A stretch of DNA of 38,946 nucleotides from Acetobacter sp. GTDB taxonomy: Bacteria > Pseudomonadota > Alphaproteobacteria > Acetobacterales > Acetobacteraceae. Shown in pieces: positions 7,555 through 17,497 of the stretch (its first letter is position 1; every line of letters starts with the position of its first letter). The stretch spans positions 1-38,946 of the forward strand of contig JAFVHT010000044.1 of assembly GCA_017474285.1 (NCBI GenBank), read 5' to 3'. Both the position numbers and the translations under genes were made by a program. Under the pieces are notes generated by a model. That model ran no database searches and had not been told where the DNA came from. It was given only the letters and a program-made list of their open reading frames with translations.

Positions 7555-10103
7555 TTATAAGTTTTGAAGTTCTTTAAAGATTTCCTTTTTGCAATTCTGT
7601 AGTTTTGCCTGTTCTTCTGCGCTACGTTGTTCTGTTTTTTGTGTACTTTCGTCAATAGCGTGTTTATATTGATGCACGCCCTCATCAACCATGTTTTGAA
7701 CCTCTTTGGAAAACGTGGTGACAAGCGTTTTAACATAGGTTGCAATATCATGAAGCACATGGTTCATACTGCTACTATTCCAAAGGAATTTAAATACTTC
7801 TCATAAATCAGGAACCCGTATTCCGTTGACATCAACGTTTTCCTCATACTCATAATATTCTTTCTTTTTACCCAGCCAAAGGGTATACTACGTACGCTTT
7901 TCACGGGATCCTATTCTTGTACGTGTTTCTATTACCGTATCTTCTTCAACTTTATAGGTAAATGTCAGCGGTTTACTTTGAAAAAGAGGATATGTAATAT
8001 CTTTTTGGAACGTGACTTGTAAGCCAGAGAACTCTCCAAAATTAAGTTGGGCACATTCTAAACTTAACTGTTCTAAAAGTTTATTGGAACATTCTGTAAA
8101 CGCGGCTTGAATACGTGCTCCAGAGTAATTGACATTACGCTCAACCATTTGAGTCATCATGTGAGAAAAGGCGTTGACAAATATATCCATAGCGGACTCT
8201 ATTTTTCGTGCATCGCCATTATCTTCCCTAAAAAATCCGCCGCTTTCATAACGCCACCCGTATGGGGATTTTCTGAGTTTTTCAACCGCTTGCTGAAATG
8301 TTCCAAGATAGGAAAGTCCCATTATTAAATCGGATTCTTCAGGGTCTTCTCCGTTCATTAAAGCCGCTGTATAGTCTTTTAAAACTCGATAAGGGGCGTG
8401 AATGACATCATCCATAATGTTTTGAATCGGGCGGAGGAGATTTTCAGAACCAGTTTTATTTTCAATCTCAGGCAAAAGAGGTCTTAACTGATATAATAGG
8501 GTTTCAATGTTCTCTCCTTGAGAAGATTCCAATCTTTCAGTAAGAGGTTTCATCACTTCGAGAGTCTTCAGTGCTGCTTCACGGAGTTGTTCTTCAGCGT
8601 TCTTTAAACATTCTTTAGCTTCTTGGGCTTCTGCCTCTGTACGTTGTTGATGCTGGACGAGGGTAGAATCAAGAGTTCGTAAAAACTGCGCACAAGCGCC
8701 TTTTACGATATTAACAGGACCGCCTACCACAAGCTCTGGCAAATTGCGAGCGATATAGGAGGAGAGGTATTTTTCAAACTCTTTACTGTGAGAAGACTCT
8801 AACGCTTGTGTAATAAGATCTTTACGTTGGTCTTTTGTGAGTTGTTCAAATTTACGAGGAAACTCATCAAAATACCCTTTTGGAAAGATATCTTGAAATT
8901 TTTTATCAAGTTTTTTTAAAATTTCAGTTTGTTTTTCTGGGTCTTCCCACAAGCGATCGGCTTCAACCGCTAGCAAAGCAGGTAAAGAACAAATTTGGGT
9001 AAGTTCTATGTTCTCAATAACTTCTTTATGCTCTGGTAAGGCTTTTTCTAGTCTCTCATGCAGTTGTTTTGTAATATCACTTCTGAATTTATTGAGGCTT
9101 GCTATAGGATCTTTATCCCGCCAAAAGGCATCAACGCGATTAAGTAAAAACAACATACGCTGGAGAGAAGAAACATTGCCCTTGGTATAACTTTCTTTTT
9201 GTTCCTCTTGTTCCTCGTCTTTGCTGTTGCCATAGCTTAACGCCATGACTTGTGTAATGACTTAATTGAGAAGTGTTTTTTGTTTCACTTTATCGGTTTC
9301 TTCTGCGTTATACGCCACAAGGCAAAAGGCTTTAGCAATATTTGCCCGAATCACTGGTCCATTACGCTCGTCATTAACGGCTTTAAGCCCGGGCAGATCT
9401 AAAATTGTAAATTGTGTCCCCTCAGGCAGACCAAGTTCTTTTTTCCTTTCAGCTAAACGAATAGGCCACTCAACGTCAAAAAGAACGGGTTCAATGTTTT
9501 TATTCTTTTCTTCCTCTACACGAAAAGCGTTCATCGTTGCTTCAAGACGATCACGCACATCGCTTGCCGATAAATTCTCCCATGTGCCTGTTTCCCATGT
9601 TGCCCCTTGTGTTTGGGGAATAGTCAGGCGGCGTTTGTCACTATGTGTAATTTTAACAAGTCCTGCACTCATTTCCTGCACAGCAGAGGGAAGAATACTC
9701 TCTCCAATAAGGAAATTAGCTAAAGTGCTTTTTCCTGAACTTGTTGTGCCTGTTGTCGCTAAAGTTAATTCTGGGTGAGAGGCTTGTTTTTGCAAAAAGG
9801 CAAAAGCCTTCTCTAGATCATAAAACCCCTCTAATATTTCATGACGTTGTTCTTCTGTAAGATGTATCCCTAACACCTCTCCGATAGTGTCTTTTAAGTG
9901 CTGAATCGTCTTAACACGATTTTCCCAATGGTTTGTCGCTTCGGTAAAAAATTCTTCGAGAGTGTTATGAATGCCTAAGATTAGGTGTCATCACGTGTTT
10001 TTTCCTTTGTCATAAAGGGATTGGCAAGATATTGAGCGATAAAATAAGTCAAAAATTGAGAGAGAAAATCGTCGGGAATAAGGCTTTAACATTTCATAAT
10101 CAT
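7555..10103 (-). pseudogene. Dynamin-like GTPase gene, broken by several nonsense codons and an N-terminal frameshift
   Basis: One reading frame runs from about 9987 to 7555 and encodes a continuous dynamin-like protein if three stops are ignored: TAA at 9264-9262, TAG at 7890-7888 and TGA at 7803-7801. Seen: P-loop TTGTTSSGKSTL, switch-type FTILDLPGL, and the base-recognition motif LLNRVDAF, which lies after the first stop. The GTPase domain itself is therefore split. Coiled-coil-rich stalk sequence follows. The C-terminal part (YTLWLGKKKEYYEY, then MNHVLHDIATYVK) lies between and after the later stops in the same frame. Upstream, a second frame (SLIPDDFLSQFLTYFIAQY…MTKEKTRDD) joins the main frame if one base is restored near 9986. 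It may begin at ATG 10103 with a further TAA at codon 6. All the stops fit G:C-to-A:T changes of Gln, Trp or Arg codons. Fragments 9262-9876 (204 aa, GTG start) and 7888-9246 (452 aa) could still be translated. Bacterial dynamin-like proteins remodel membranes, some in phage defence. Confidence 0.85.
7582..7610. repeat. 29-bp direct repeat, copy 2 (inside the GTPase pseudogene tail)
   Basis: Second copy of the repeat at 6587-6615, 995 bp away in the same orientation. It encodes the QAKLQNCKKE segment near the C-terminus of the dynamin-like gene. Together the copies bracket the toxin-antitoxin operon and its terminator. Confidence 0.75.
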
Positions 10104-10105
10104 TA

Positions 10106-10113
10106 CCCCCCCC
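10106..10113. repeat. Eight-base C/G homopolymer
   Basis: A run of eight C on plus (G on minus) lies three bases before the possible original start of the dynamin-like gene at 10103. On the minus strand it would serve as a G-rich ribosome binding site. It is also a potential slippage tract. Confidence 0.5.
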
Positions 10114-10333
10114 TCATCATTTTGATATATACTCTACTCATAAAGAAAATGCAAGGGAAAAGAAGGGAACGAGCAGCGTTATAAGCCATATTAAAATTTA
10201 AAATCACGCTAAAAGAGTTCTATACTCTACTTTAGAGACAGGGTAAAGATTGCTCTTTGTTAAAGGTATATGGTAGGAAAAGTAAGAGCATGAAAATTGA
10301 AGCAATTGAAAGAGTAGTGAGGGTAAAAATCCG

Positions 10334-10891
10334 ATGACAGCATTCAATAAAAATTCAGAGAAAAAACAAGAAATAGATCTCAAGCACTATATTCGCCATG
10401 TTCCTGACTTTCCAAAACAGGATATTCTCTTTTACGATATTTCAACATTGATGCAAAATCCCGATGCGTGGCAGGTGGCTATGGGGCGTGTGGCGCGCCA
10501 AGTAGCACCCTTTAAGCCTGATATTGTGGCGGCTGTCGAGTCACGCGGGTTTTTAACAGCGGCGCCTATAGCAGATCGACTTGGGTGCGGTATGGTTATG
10601 TTGCGTAAACGTGGCAAATTACCGGGAAAGACAATTTCTCATACATATGATTTAGAATATGGTTCTGATACGCTTGAAATTCAACAAGAGGCTATTTGTG
10701 CCGGTCAACGCGTGGTAATTATGGATGACCTCTTAGCAACAGGGGGTACATTAGCGGCGTGTGTAGCATTGTTACAAAAAACAGGGGCGGAGGTTGTCGC
10801 GGCGTCTGTTTTAATAGAATTAACGGCATTGGGAGGACGGTCTCGTTTAGGCAATGTTCCTGTCGTCACACTTTTATCGTATGACCAATAG
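10334..10891 (+). CDS. apt: Adenine phosphoribosyltransferase
   Basis: Purine salvage enzyme converting adenine and PRPP to AMP; cytoplasmic. The 185-residue protein has the family layout: [18 protein letters not shown] near the start, [15 protein letters not shown] (66-80), the flexible loop region [20 protein letters not shown] (91-110), and the PRPP-binding motif [13 protein letters not shown] (127-139) with Asp131-Asp132 and Thr136-Gly-Gly-Thr. The N-terminus carries about 15 extra polar residues. The start ATG lies 8 bases after GAGGG. mfd follows 121 bp downstream on the same strand. Confidence 0.97.
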   Translation: MTAFNKNSEKKQEIDLKHYIRHVPDFPKQDILFYDISTLMQNPDAWQVAMGRVARQVAPFKPDIVAAVESRGFLTAAPIADRLGCGMVMLRKRGKLPGKTISHTYDLEYGSDTLEIQQEAICAGQRVVIMDDLLATGGTLAACVALLQKTGAEVVAASVLIELTALGGRSRLGNVPVVTLLSYDQ

Positions 10892-11012
10892 CTGTTTATT
10901 TGTTGATGGGTAAAGGGTTTTTGGGCTTTGATGATAGGTCTCAAAATACCTCTTAAAACATGTGTAAAATACCCTAAAAGGATTCTGTAAAACGTTAAGA
11001 AGTAAAGATTTG

Positions 11013-14000
11013 ATGAGGGAAGAAAAAAATATTTCTTCATATGTTCACAAGCAAATTTGTGGGCAAACTTCTCCCCGTATAACGTTGTGGGGTGTGCCCG
11101 AAGGGTATCGGGCTTTTTTATTGGCAGAGCGTGTTAAAGAACAAGCCTGTACGTCTATGTCTGAACAGGCTGTTTCTCTCTCTTTTCAAACACGAGGGAA
11201 AAGACAATCCCAAAATATAGCTATAGCGCCTGTTGTTTACGTAGCAAGCCACGAATCTTCTTTAGTTTCTATGGCGGAAAGTTTGGCACTTATAGCCCCT
11301 GATATTGAAGTGTTACGTTTCCCTGCGTGGGATTGCTTGCCTTATGATCGTGTGTCGCCCAATCCTGCGGTGTTGGCGGAACGTGTGGCAACATTAACGC
11401 GCCTTGTAGAACCCCATTATAAAAAACCACGGATTGTGTTAACCACGTTAGAAGCAACTCTGCAACGTGTGCCCCCTCGTTCTGTCTTTGAAGGACAATC
11501 ATTGACGATTCGGACTGGGGAAAACCTTGATCAAGAATTTCTTATAGATCTTCTCATTGCTCAAGGTTACACCCGCACTGATACCGTGATGGAGGCTGGG
11601 GAGTTTGCGACGCGTGGGGGAATTTTTGATTTATACCCCGCTGGTGCGTCTGACCCTGTTCGGCTTGATTTATTTGGTGATGAAGTTGAAAATATCCGTG
11701 TTTTTGATCCGGGCACCCAATGTTCTACTGAAAAACGTGATACTCTTGTGTTGTGTCCTGTTTCTGAATTATCGCTTGATCCAGAAAGTATAACGCGCTT
11801 TCGTACAGCGTGGCGGGATCATTTTGGCTCAGCGGCTATGACAGACCCTCTTTATCAACATGTTTCTGAAGGGCGAAAATATCTCGGGTTGGAGCATTGG
11901 CTCCCTTTATTTCACCCTCATCTTGAAACATTATTTGATTATATGCCGCAGGCAACCGTAATCCTAGAACACCAAAGTGAAGAAGCCATCGCTCCTCGTT
12001 GGGAAATGATAGAAGATCATTACCAAGCACGGCGTTTACCTGTGCGAGAAGGAGAGGTGCCTTATCGCCCTTTGCCACCCTCTCTTTTATATCTTGACCG
12101 TGCGGGGTGGGAGGCTGTTTTAGGACGTTTGCAAGTTGTGGTGTTAAGTCCTTACGCTAAACCAGAAAATGGGGCAGGCGTTGATATGGGTGGTCGCCCT
12201 GGGAAACAATATGCCAAACTTGTGCCTAGCGCTGAACGGGAACAGGTTTTTAATCTCTTGAGAGAGGACGTGCAAACATGGACACAACAAACGGGTGACC
12301 AAAAGCATACGAAAAAAACTGGAGTAAAAACAGATATATCCATAATGCCTATAACAAGGCGTCAAATTTTTGTTGCAGCATGGAGCCGTGGCTCGCGTGA
12401 GCGTTTGGGAACATTGTTGAAAGAACACGGCATAACAGCGACAGCGTGCGATACATGGCAGGAGGCATGCAATCTGCCTTTTACTTCTCTTGGTTTGCTG
12501 GCTCTTGGGTTAGAGCGCGGTTTTGTAACAGAGACCCTCGTTTTTATTTCTGAGCAAGATATATTGGGAGAACGCATTGGTCGTCCACCACGCCGCAGGC
12601 GCCGTGTTGATGAACTTATCGCCGAAGCCAGTGAAATGTCTATCGGTGATTTGGTGGTGCATCAAGATTACGGTATTGGGCGTTATGACGGGTTAGAAAC
12701 CTTAAGCGTGGGTACCGCTCCGCATGAATGCTTGCGTTTGCTCTACGAGGGGGGGCAAAAATTATATCTTCCTGTTGAAAATATTGAATTGTTAAGTCGG
12801 TTTGGTTCTGATCAAGCGGGAGTGGCTCTTGATAAATTAGGGAGCCTTGCGTGGCAAAGCCGTAAAGCGCATATGAAGCAGCGTATTCGTGATATGGCGG
12901 GGGATCTTATTCGCGTCGCAGCGGCACGTGCTTTAAAGGATGCGCCTGAATTTACGCCACCTGAAGGTATGTGGGACGAATTTTGTGCCCGTTTTGCTTT
13001 TGTTGAAACTGACGACCAATCTCAAGCTATTGCTGATGTGCTTGCCGATATGGCTTCTGGGCACCCTATGGATCGGCTGATTTGTGGTGATGTTGGTTTT
13101 GGTAAAACTGAAGTGGCTTTACGGGCAGCCTTTGTTGTGGCTATGTCGGGTGGGCAAGTGGCGGTTGTGGTGCCTACAACACTTTTAGCGCGGCAGCATT
13201 ACAGAACTTTTGAAACGCGTTTTAATGGATTTGGGCTTAAAGTCGCGCAGTTATCACGTATGGTAACGGCAAAAGAGGCGGCTGCTGTGCGTAAGGGGTT
13301 AGCCGAAGGGACTGTGCATGTTGTGATAGGGACGCACGCATTACTGGCTAAAACAGTGTCTTTTTCAGCGCTTGAGTTGTTGGTGATAGATGAAGAACAG
13401 CATTTTGGTGTAGCGCATAAAGAAAAGCTTAAATCGTTAAGAGAAGGGGTGCATGTGCTTACCCTCTCGGCAACGCCTTTGCCACGTACTTTACAAATGG
13501 CGTTATCGGGTGTGCGGGAAATGAGCCTTATTGCAACACCACCAACAGATAGGCTCGCGGTGCGAACATTTATTATGCCGTTTGACAGGGTCGTTATTAC
13601 AGAAGCGATTAAGCGTGAGCGTTTTCGTGGAGGGCAAATTTTTTGTGTCGCTCCTAAAATCGAGGATTTAAATCATTTAGCAGAGAGATTGAGTGAACTT
13701 GTACCAGATGCACGCGTGATACAAGCGCATGGACGTTTGTCTGCGGCAGAACTTGAACGCGTGATGACAGAGTTTTCAGACGGTCAATACGATATTTTAC
13801 TCTCAACAAACATTGTTGAAAGTGGGCTTGATATGCCTGCTGTCAACACATTGATTATTCATCGTGCCGATTTGTTTGGTCTAGCGCAACTCTATCAATT
13901 GCGTGGACGTGTAGGGCGTGGGAAATTACGCGGTTATGCTTATCTTACATGGCCCCAAACACATGTGTTATCAGAATCAGCCCGTAAAAGGCTTGAGGTC

Positions 14001-14654
14001 ATGCAAACGCTTGATACATTAGGGGCGGGCTTTACATTAGCTTCACATGATTTGGATTTGCGTGGGGCAGGGAATTTATTAGGAGACCAACAATCGGGGC
14101 ATGTGCGTGAAGTGGGGATAGAACTTTATCAACACATGTTAGAAGAGGCTGTCGCGGAATTACGTTCTGAGCATACTCTCACAGAGCAAGAAGACACTGA
14201 ATGGGTGCCCAATATTGTTATGGGGTTACCTGTTTTAATTCCAGAAGACTATGTACCTGATTTACCTATTCGGTTAGGGTTCTATAGGCGGATAGGAGGG
14301 CTTGCTTCGGAGGCGGAAAGAGAGGCTTTAGAGGCAGAATTCGTTGATCGTTTTGGTACTGTACCACAAGAACTAAAAAATCTTTTAGACACAGTTGACT
14401 TAAAAAGACTCTGCAAGAAAACAGGGGTTGAGCGGGTTGATGCTGGTCCTAAGGGGCTTGTATTGCAGTTTCGTAAAAATATATTCTGTAACCCTGAGGG
14501 CTTGGTGCGTTGGATGGGGGGATGGCGTGATGGAGAGGTTCGCCTTCGTGCAGATCATAAATTAGTGATCGCACGGGAACTTACTAATAACCAACGTATG
14601 GGGTTTGTGCAAAAAGTCTTAAAAGAATTTATCTCTTTATGTGACAATGTCTGA
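11013..14654 (+). CDS. mfd: Transcription-repair coupling factor
   Basis: DNA translocase that removes RNA polymerase stalled at lesions and recruits UvrA. The 1213-residue protein has an N-terminal UvrB-like module (FPAWDCLPYDRVSPNP; GEFATRGGIFDLYPAG), the RNA-polymerase-interacting domain (LVVHQDYGIGRYDG, about 547), Walker A GDVGFGKTE (about 691-699), DEEQHFGV (about 794), LSATPLPRTLQ, GRVGRGKLRGYAY and a C-terminal domain that in the family masks UvrA binding. It is slightly longer than most relatives; a low-conservation insertion lies around residues 385-450 (TQQTGDQKHTKKTGVK). A TTG at 11010 directly precedes the chosen ATG, and the ribosome binding site is weak. Confidence 0.98.
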   Translation: MREEKNISSYVHKQICGQTSPRITLWGVPEGYRAFLLAERVKEQACTSMSEQAVSLSFQTRGKRQSQNIAIAPVVYVASHESSLVSMAESLALIAPDIEVLRFPAWDCLPYDRVSPNPAVLAERVATLTRLVEPHYKKPRIVLTTLEATLQRVPPRSVFEGQSLTIRTGENLDQEFLIDLLIAQGYTRTDTVMEAGEFATRGGIFDLYPAGASDPVRLDLFGDEVENIRVFDPGTQCSTEKRDTLVLCPVSELSLDPESITRFRTAWRDHFGSAAMTDPLYQHVSEGRKYLGLEHWLPLFHPHLETLFDYMPQATVILEHQSEEAIAPRWEMIEDHYQARRLPVREGEVPYRPLPPSLLYLDRAGWEAVLGRLQVVVLSPYAKPENGAGVDMGGRPGKQYAKLVPSAEREQVFNLLREDVQTWTQQTGDQKHTKKTGVKTDISIMPITRRQIFVAAWSRGSRERLGTLLKEHGITATACDTWQEACNLPFTSLGLLALGLERGFVTETLVFISEQDILGERIGRPPRRRRRVDELIAEASEMSIGDLVVHQDYGIGRYDGLETLSVGTAPHECLRLLYEGGQKLYLPVENIELLSRFGSDQAGVALDKLGSLAWQSRKAHMKQRIRDMAGDLIRVAAARALKDAPEFTPPEGMWDEFCARFAFVETDDQSQAIADVLADMASGHPMDRLICGDVGFGKTEVALRAAFVVAMSGGQVAVVVPTTLLARQHYRTFETRFNGFGLKVAQLSRMVTAKEAAAVRKGLAEGTVHVVIGTHALLAKTVSFSALELLVIDEEQHFGVAHKEKLKSLREGVHVLTLSATPLPRTLQMALSGVREMSLIATPPTDRLAVRTFIMPFDRVVITEAIKRERFRGGQIFCVAPKIEDLNHLAERLSELVPDARVIQAHGRLSAAELERVMTEFSDGQYDILLSTNIVESGLDMPAVNTLIIHRADLFGLAQLYQLRGRVGRGKLRGYAYLTWPQTHVLSESARKRLEVMQTLDTLGAGFTLASHDLDLRGAGNLLGDQQSGHVREVGIELYQHMLEEAVAELRSEHTLTEQEDTEWVPNIVMGLPVLIPEDYVPDLPIRLGFYRRIGGLASEAEREALEAEFVDRFGTVPQELKNLLDTVDLKRLCKKTGVERVDAGPKGLVLQFRKNIFCNPEGLVRWMGGWRDGEVRLRADHKLVIARELTNNQRMGFVQKVLKEFISLCDNV

Positions 14655-14815
14655 CTAATCTGAAAGTGAACGTTCTAATGCGTAGAAGTATTAAATATAG
14701 TAAATCTGAACACGTTCGTAAAATGTTCGTCAATATTAAACAAATATTAAGGCAAGAAAAAGGTGTTGTGATATGATGAAGAAAATCAATCGCTGTGCGG
14801 TAAGGAAGAGCGCGC

Positions 14816-15778
14816 ATGAATAAGGCTAAAATTGCAACTGTTTTTGGTAGTAACGGGTTTGTTGGTCAGTATGTTGTACAGCAACTTGCTTTAGCAGGGT
14901 ATAGAGTACGGGCAGCAAGTTGTAGACCTGATTATGGCATGTTATTGCGTTATTTAGGTCGTGTCGGGCAGGTTGCTCCTTTTTATGCTTCTGTGACAGA
15001 TGAAAAATCGGTTGCATGTGCCGTAAAGGGGGCGGATCTTGTGGTCAATCTTACCGCAGTGCTTTCTATGTCTGATCGACACAGTCTGAAAACTGTTAAT
15101 ATTGAAGGGGCGGGGTGTGTCGCACGATTAGCAGCTGAGGCAGGGGTAAGGCGTTTTATCCATATGTCAGATTTGGCGGTTTCGGCATCAACGTCGGTGC
15201 ATTCACTTTATATTAAAAGCCGATTAAAGGGGGAAGCACAGGTACACCACTATCAGCCAGAAGCGGCGATTATTCGTCCCTCGGTTATTTTTGGTGCTGA
15301 AGATAAATTTTTTAATTTATTAGCGGGGTTTGCTCGTTATTTACCTTTTTTACCGATTTGTCAGGGGAATACCAAATTACAGCCCGTCTATGTGGGTGAT
15401 GTTTCTCGTATTGTTGTCGCTGTAGCGCAAAAGACTGAACATGTTGGGGGTATTTGGTCTGTGGGTGGTCCCTCAATTATGACAATGAGAGAAAGTGCTA
15501 CTTTTGTGTTGAAAGAAACGCGCAGAAATAAATCTGTGATTGAGGTGCCGTCGTGGATTGTAGGATTAGGGGCTTCTCTTTGTCGGTATTGGCCTGGTGT
15601 TATACGTACGCGAAATATCATGCAAGCTTTAACAATAGAGAGTATCGTGCATGAGGAAAACAATGCTTTTGATGCGTTTGGTATGACGCCAAGATCAGTT
15701 GTTTCTTGTGTGCCCTCTTATTTGGAACGCTATAGAAAAGGGGGGAGTCCTTTTGGTGTGATTATTGGAGAGTTATGA
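14816..15778 (+). CDS. NDUFA9-like complex I accessory protein (atypical SDR)
   Basis: A 320-residue NAD(P)H-binding protein of the atypical short-chain dehydrogenase class. It matches the complex I NDUFA9 subunit family found in alphaproteobacteria and mitochondria. Seen: the Rossmann motif G11-SN-G14-FV-G17, VKGADLVVNLTAVLS, GVRRFIHMSDLAVSA, IIRPSVIFGAEDKFFN and LQPVYVGDVSRIV. The SDR Tyr-x3-Lys becomes Tyr131-x3-Arg135 (YIKSR), consistent with a structural nucleotide-binding role rather than catalysis. A ribosome binding site AAGGA precedes the ATG. A sugar-nucleotide epimerase is less likely given the NDUFA9-type blocks. Confidence 0.82.
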   Translation: MNKAKIATVFGSNGFVGQYVVQQLALAGYRVRAASCRPDYGMLLRYLGRVGQVAPFYASVTDEKSVACAVKGADLVVNLTAVLSMSDRHSLKTVNIEGAGCVARLAAEAGVRRFIHMSDLAVSASTSVHSLYIKSRLKGEAQVHHYQPEAAIIRPSVIFGAEDKFFNLLAGFARYLPFLPICQGNTKLQPVYVGDVSRIVVAVAQKTEHVGGIWSVGGPSIMTMRESATFVLKETRRNKSVIEVPSWIVGLGASLCRYWPGVIRTRNIMQALTIESIVHEENNAFDAFGMTPRSVVSCVPSYLERYRKGGSPFGVIIGEL

Positions 15779-15820
15779 GAAAAATTATAAATTAAAAAAT
15801 CATTAAAAAAGTATGCGTGA

Positions 15821-15847
15821 GAAAATCTTTCTGAAAGAGATTTTTTC
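15821..15847 (+). terminator. Intrinsic terminator after the NDUFA9-like gene
   Basis: The near-palindrome AAAATCTTTC…GAAAGAGATTTTTT runs directly into a T-rich tract, 45 bp after the stop codon. The rest of the gap up to gltD (about 190 bp) shows nothing recognisable apart from room for a promoter. Confidence 0.6.
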
Positions 15848-16041
15848 GGGTAAAATACTTTTTAAGTGCTTTCGTGCATAGTGATGTGTTGTTGTTTGAA
15901 TAGGGCTTAAAACAAGCAGGGTGAGAATTTTGTTTTATGGACGGCGAAGAAGTGTATTTTCTGAAGTCGCTAGAATCTATAACAGGGTCTTTCTAAAGCG
16001 TTTTACCCTTGGGGCTACCCTTTAGGCTTTTGGGGATTGAT

Positions 16042-17493
16042 ATGACAAACAAAATGTTAAAATTTGTCTCGGTCGCGCAAAAACAACCAGAGAAACGGTC
16101 AGCAGAAATTCGCCGTGCTGATTTTGATGAAATTTACAAAAAATTTACGCCAGAACGTGCAGCTGAACAGGCAAGTCGTTGTTCTCAATGTGGGGTACCT
16201 TTTTGTTTGGTACACTGTCCACTTGGGAATAATATTCCAGATTGGTTAATGTTAACCGCACAAGGGCGTCTTGAAGAAGCGTTTCGTGTTTCTTCTGCAA
16301 CGAATAGCTTTCCCGATATTTGTGGTCGGGTTTGCCCTCAAGATCGGTTGTGCGAGGGGCATTGTGTTATTGAAGAAACAGGCTTCCAGAGTGTTACGAT
16401 TGGTGCAGTAGAGCGTTATATTACAGATACAGCTTTTGAACAGGGATGGGTTAAGCCGATTGTTCCTGTCTGTGAGCGTAAACATTCTGTTGGGATTATT
16501 GGTGCAGGTCCAGCAGGCTTGGCAGCAGCGAGCCGTTTACGTGCGGAAGGGTTTCAAGTCCATGTTTATGATCGTTATGATCGTGTCGGTGGTCTTCTTG
16601 TTTATGGTATTCCGGGTTTTAAGCTTGAAAAACATTATGTGGCACGGTGGCATAAATGGCTTGAAGAGAGCGGTGTTATTTTTCACCTTGGGCGCGGGAT
16701 TGGCTCGCGTGAGGGAGAGCTCTCTTTTGAAGCAGTGCGTTTTCGTCATGACGCGTTGTTGATTGCAACAGGTGTTTATAAACCGCGTGAGTTATATATT
16801 CCTGGGAATTATTTATCAGGTGTTGAACATGCATTGGCTTATTTAACAGCTTCTAATAAGCGCAGTTTGGGAGATCATTTACCCTCTCATACCCATGTAC
16901 TTGATGCCAAAGGGAAATCTGTTGTGGTGTTAGGGGGGGGCGATACGGCAATGGATTGTGTCCGTACAGCTATTCGACAGGGGGCAGCCTCCGTTAGATG
17001 TTTATACCGCCGTGATAAAGCCAACATGCCAGGATCTCGCCGTGAGGTACAAAATGCTGAAGAAGAAGGGGTTATTTTTGAGTGGCTTGTAGCGCCAGAA
17101 GCATTTTTAGGAAAAGAGTATGTGAAAGAAGTGCGTGCTGTGCGTATGATGCCGGGCTTGCCTGATGCCTCGGGGCGTCAGTCTGTAGAGCCGATTGAAG
17201 GGTCTTCTTTTACCATAAAAGCGGATCTTGTTATTAAGGCTCTAGGTTTTGACCCTGAACCCTTACCACAATTTTGGCAACAACCAGAATTAACAGTGAC
17301 AGAACGAGGGACATTATGCGTTGATCGTTCTTCCTTTATGACATCGTTGCCGGGTGTTTTTGCTGCGGGGGATATTGTGCGCGGGGCTAGTCTTGTTGTT
17401 TGGGCTATTCGTGATGGGCAAGAAGCGGCAGCGTGTATTCAACAATGGATGGAAGCAAATGTCACATCATCGGTCACAGCGGAGCAGGAATAA
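16042..17493 (+). CDS. gltD: Glutamate synthase (NADPH) small subunit
   Basis: Beta subunit that takes electrons from NADPH through FAD and passes them via iron-sulfur clusters to the large subunit. The 483-residue protein has the N-terminal cysteine groups C47-x2-C50-x4-C55-x3-C59 and C94-x3-C98-x5-C104-x3-C108, the FAD-binding GIIGAGPAGLAAA (151-163), a second nucleotide site VVVLGGGDTAMD (about 293-304) and the C-terminal GVFAAGDIVRGASLVVWAI. The ATG at 16042 follows GGGGAT and matches the family N-terminus; a TTG start 33 bases earlier is possible but unlikely. Four bases separate it from gltB, so the two are one operon, in the order gltD-gltB. Confidence 0.97.
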   Translation: MTNKMLKFVSVAQKQPEKRSAEIRRADFDEIYKKFTPERAAEQASRCSQCGVPFCLVHCPLGNNIPDWLMLTAQGRLEEAFRVSSATNSFPDICGRVCPQDRLCEGHCVIEETGFQSVTIGAVERYITDTAFEQGWVKPIVPVCERKHSVGIIGAGPAGLAAASRLRAEGFQVHVYDRYDRVGGLLVYGIPGFKLEKHYVARWHKWLEESGVIFHLGRGIGSREGELSFEAVRFRHDALLIATGVYKPRELYIPGNYLSGVEHALAYLTASNKRSLGDHLPSHTHVLDAKGKSVVVLGGGDTAMDCVRTAIRQGAASVRCLYRRDKANMPGSRREVQNAEEEGVIFEWLVAPEAFLGKEYVKEVRAVRMMPGLPDASGRQSVEPIEGSSFTIKADLVIKALGFDPEPLPQFWQQPELTVTERGTLCVDRSSFMTSLPGVFAAGDIVRGASLVVWAIRDGQEAAACIQQWMEANVTSSVTAEQE

Positions 17494-17497
17494 AGAC

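Noticed and set aside
7545..7760. Separate 71-residue minus-strand ORF
   Set aside because: It is a shifted frame over the tail of the GTPase pseudogene; the other frame continues the protein coherently.
9266..9778. 170-residue plus-strand ORF
   Set aside because: Antisense to the conserved P-loop region of the GTPase; its composition is that of a shadow frame.
7555..10103. Programmed stop readthrough or an altered code in the GTPase and DUF2335 genes
   Set aside because: TAA, TAG and TGA are all involved, and TGA ends many intact genes here (mfd, thrB, dusB, ABC1 kinase) while Trp is encoded by TGG throughout.
17354..17497. 48-codon N-terminal extension of gltB
   Set aside because: It overlaps gltD; a start at 17498 gives a normal propeptide before Cys40.
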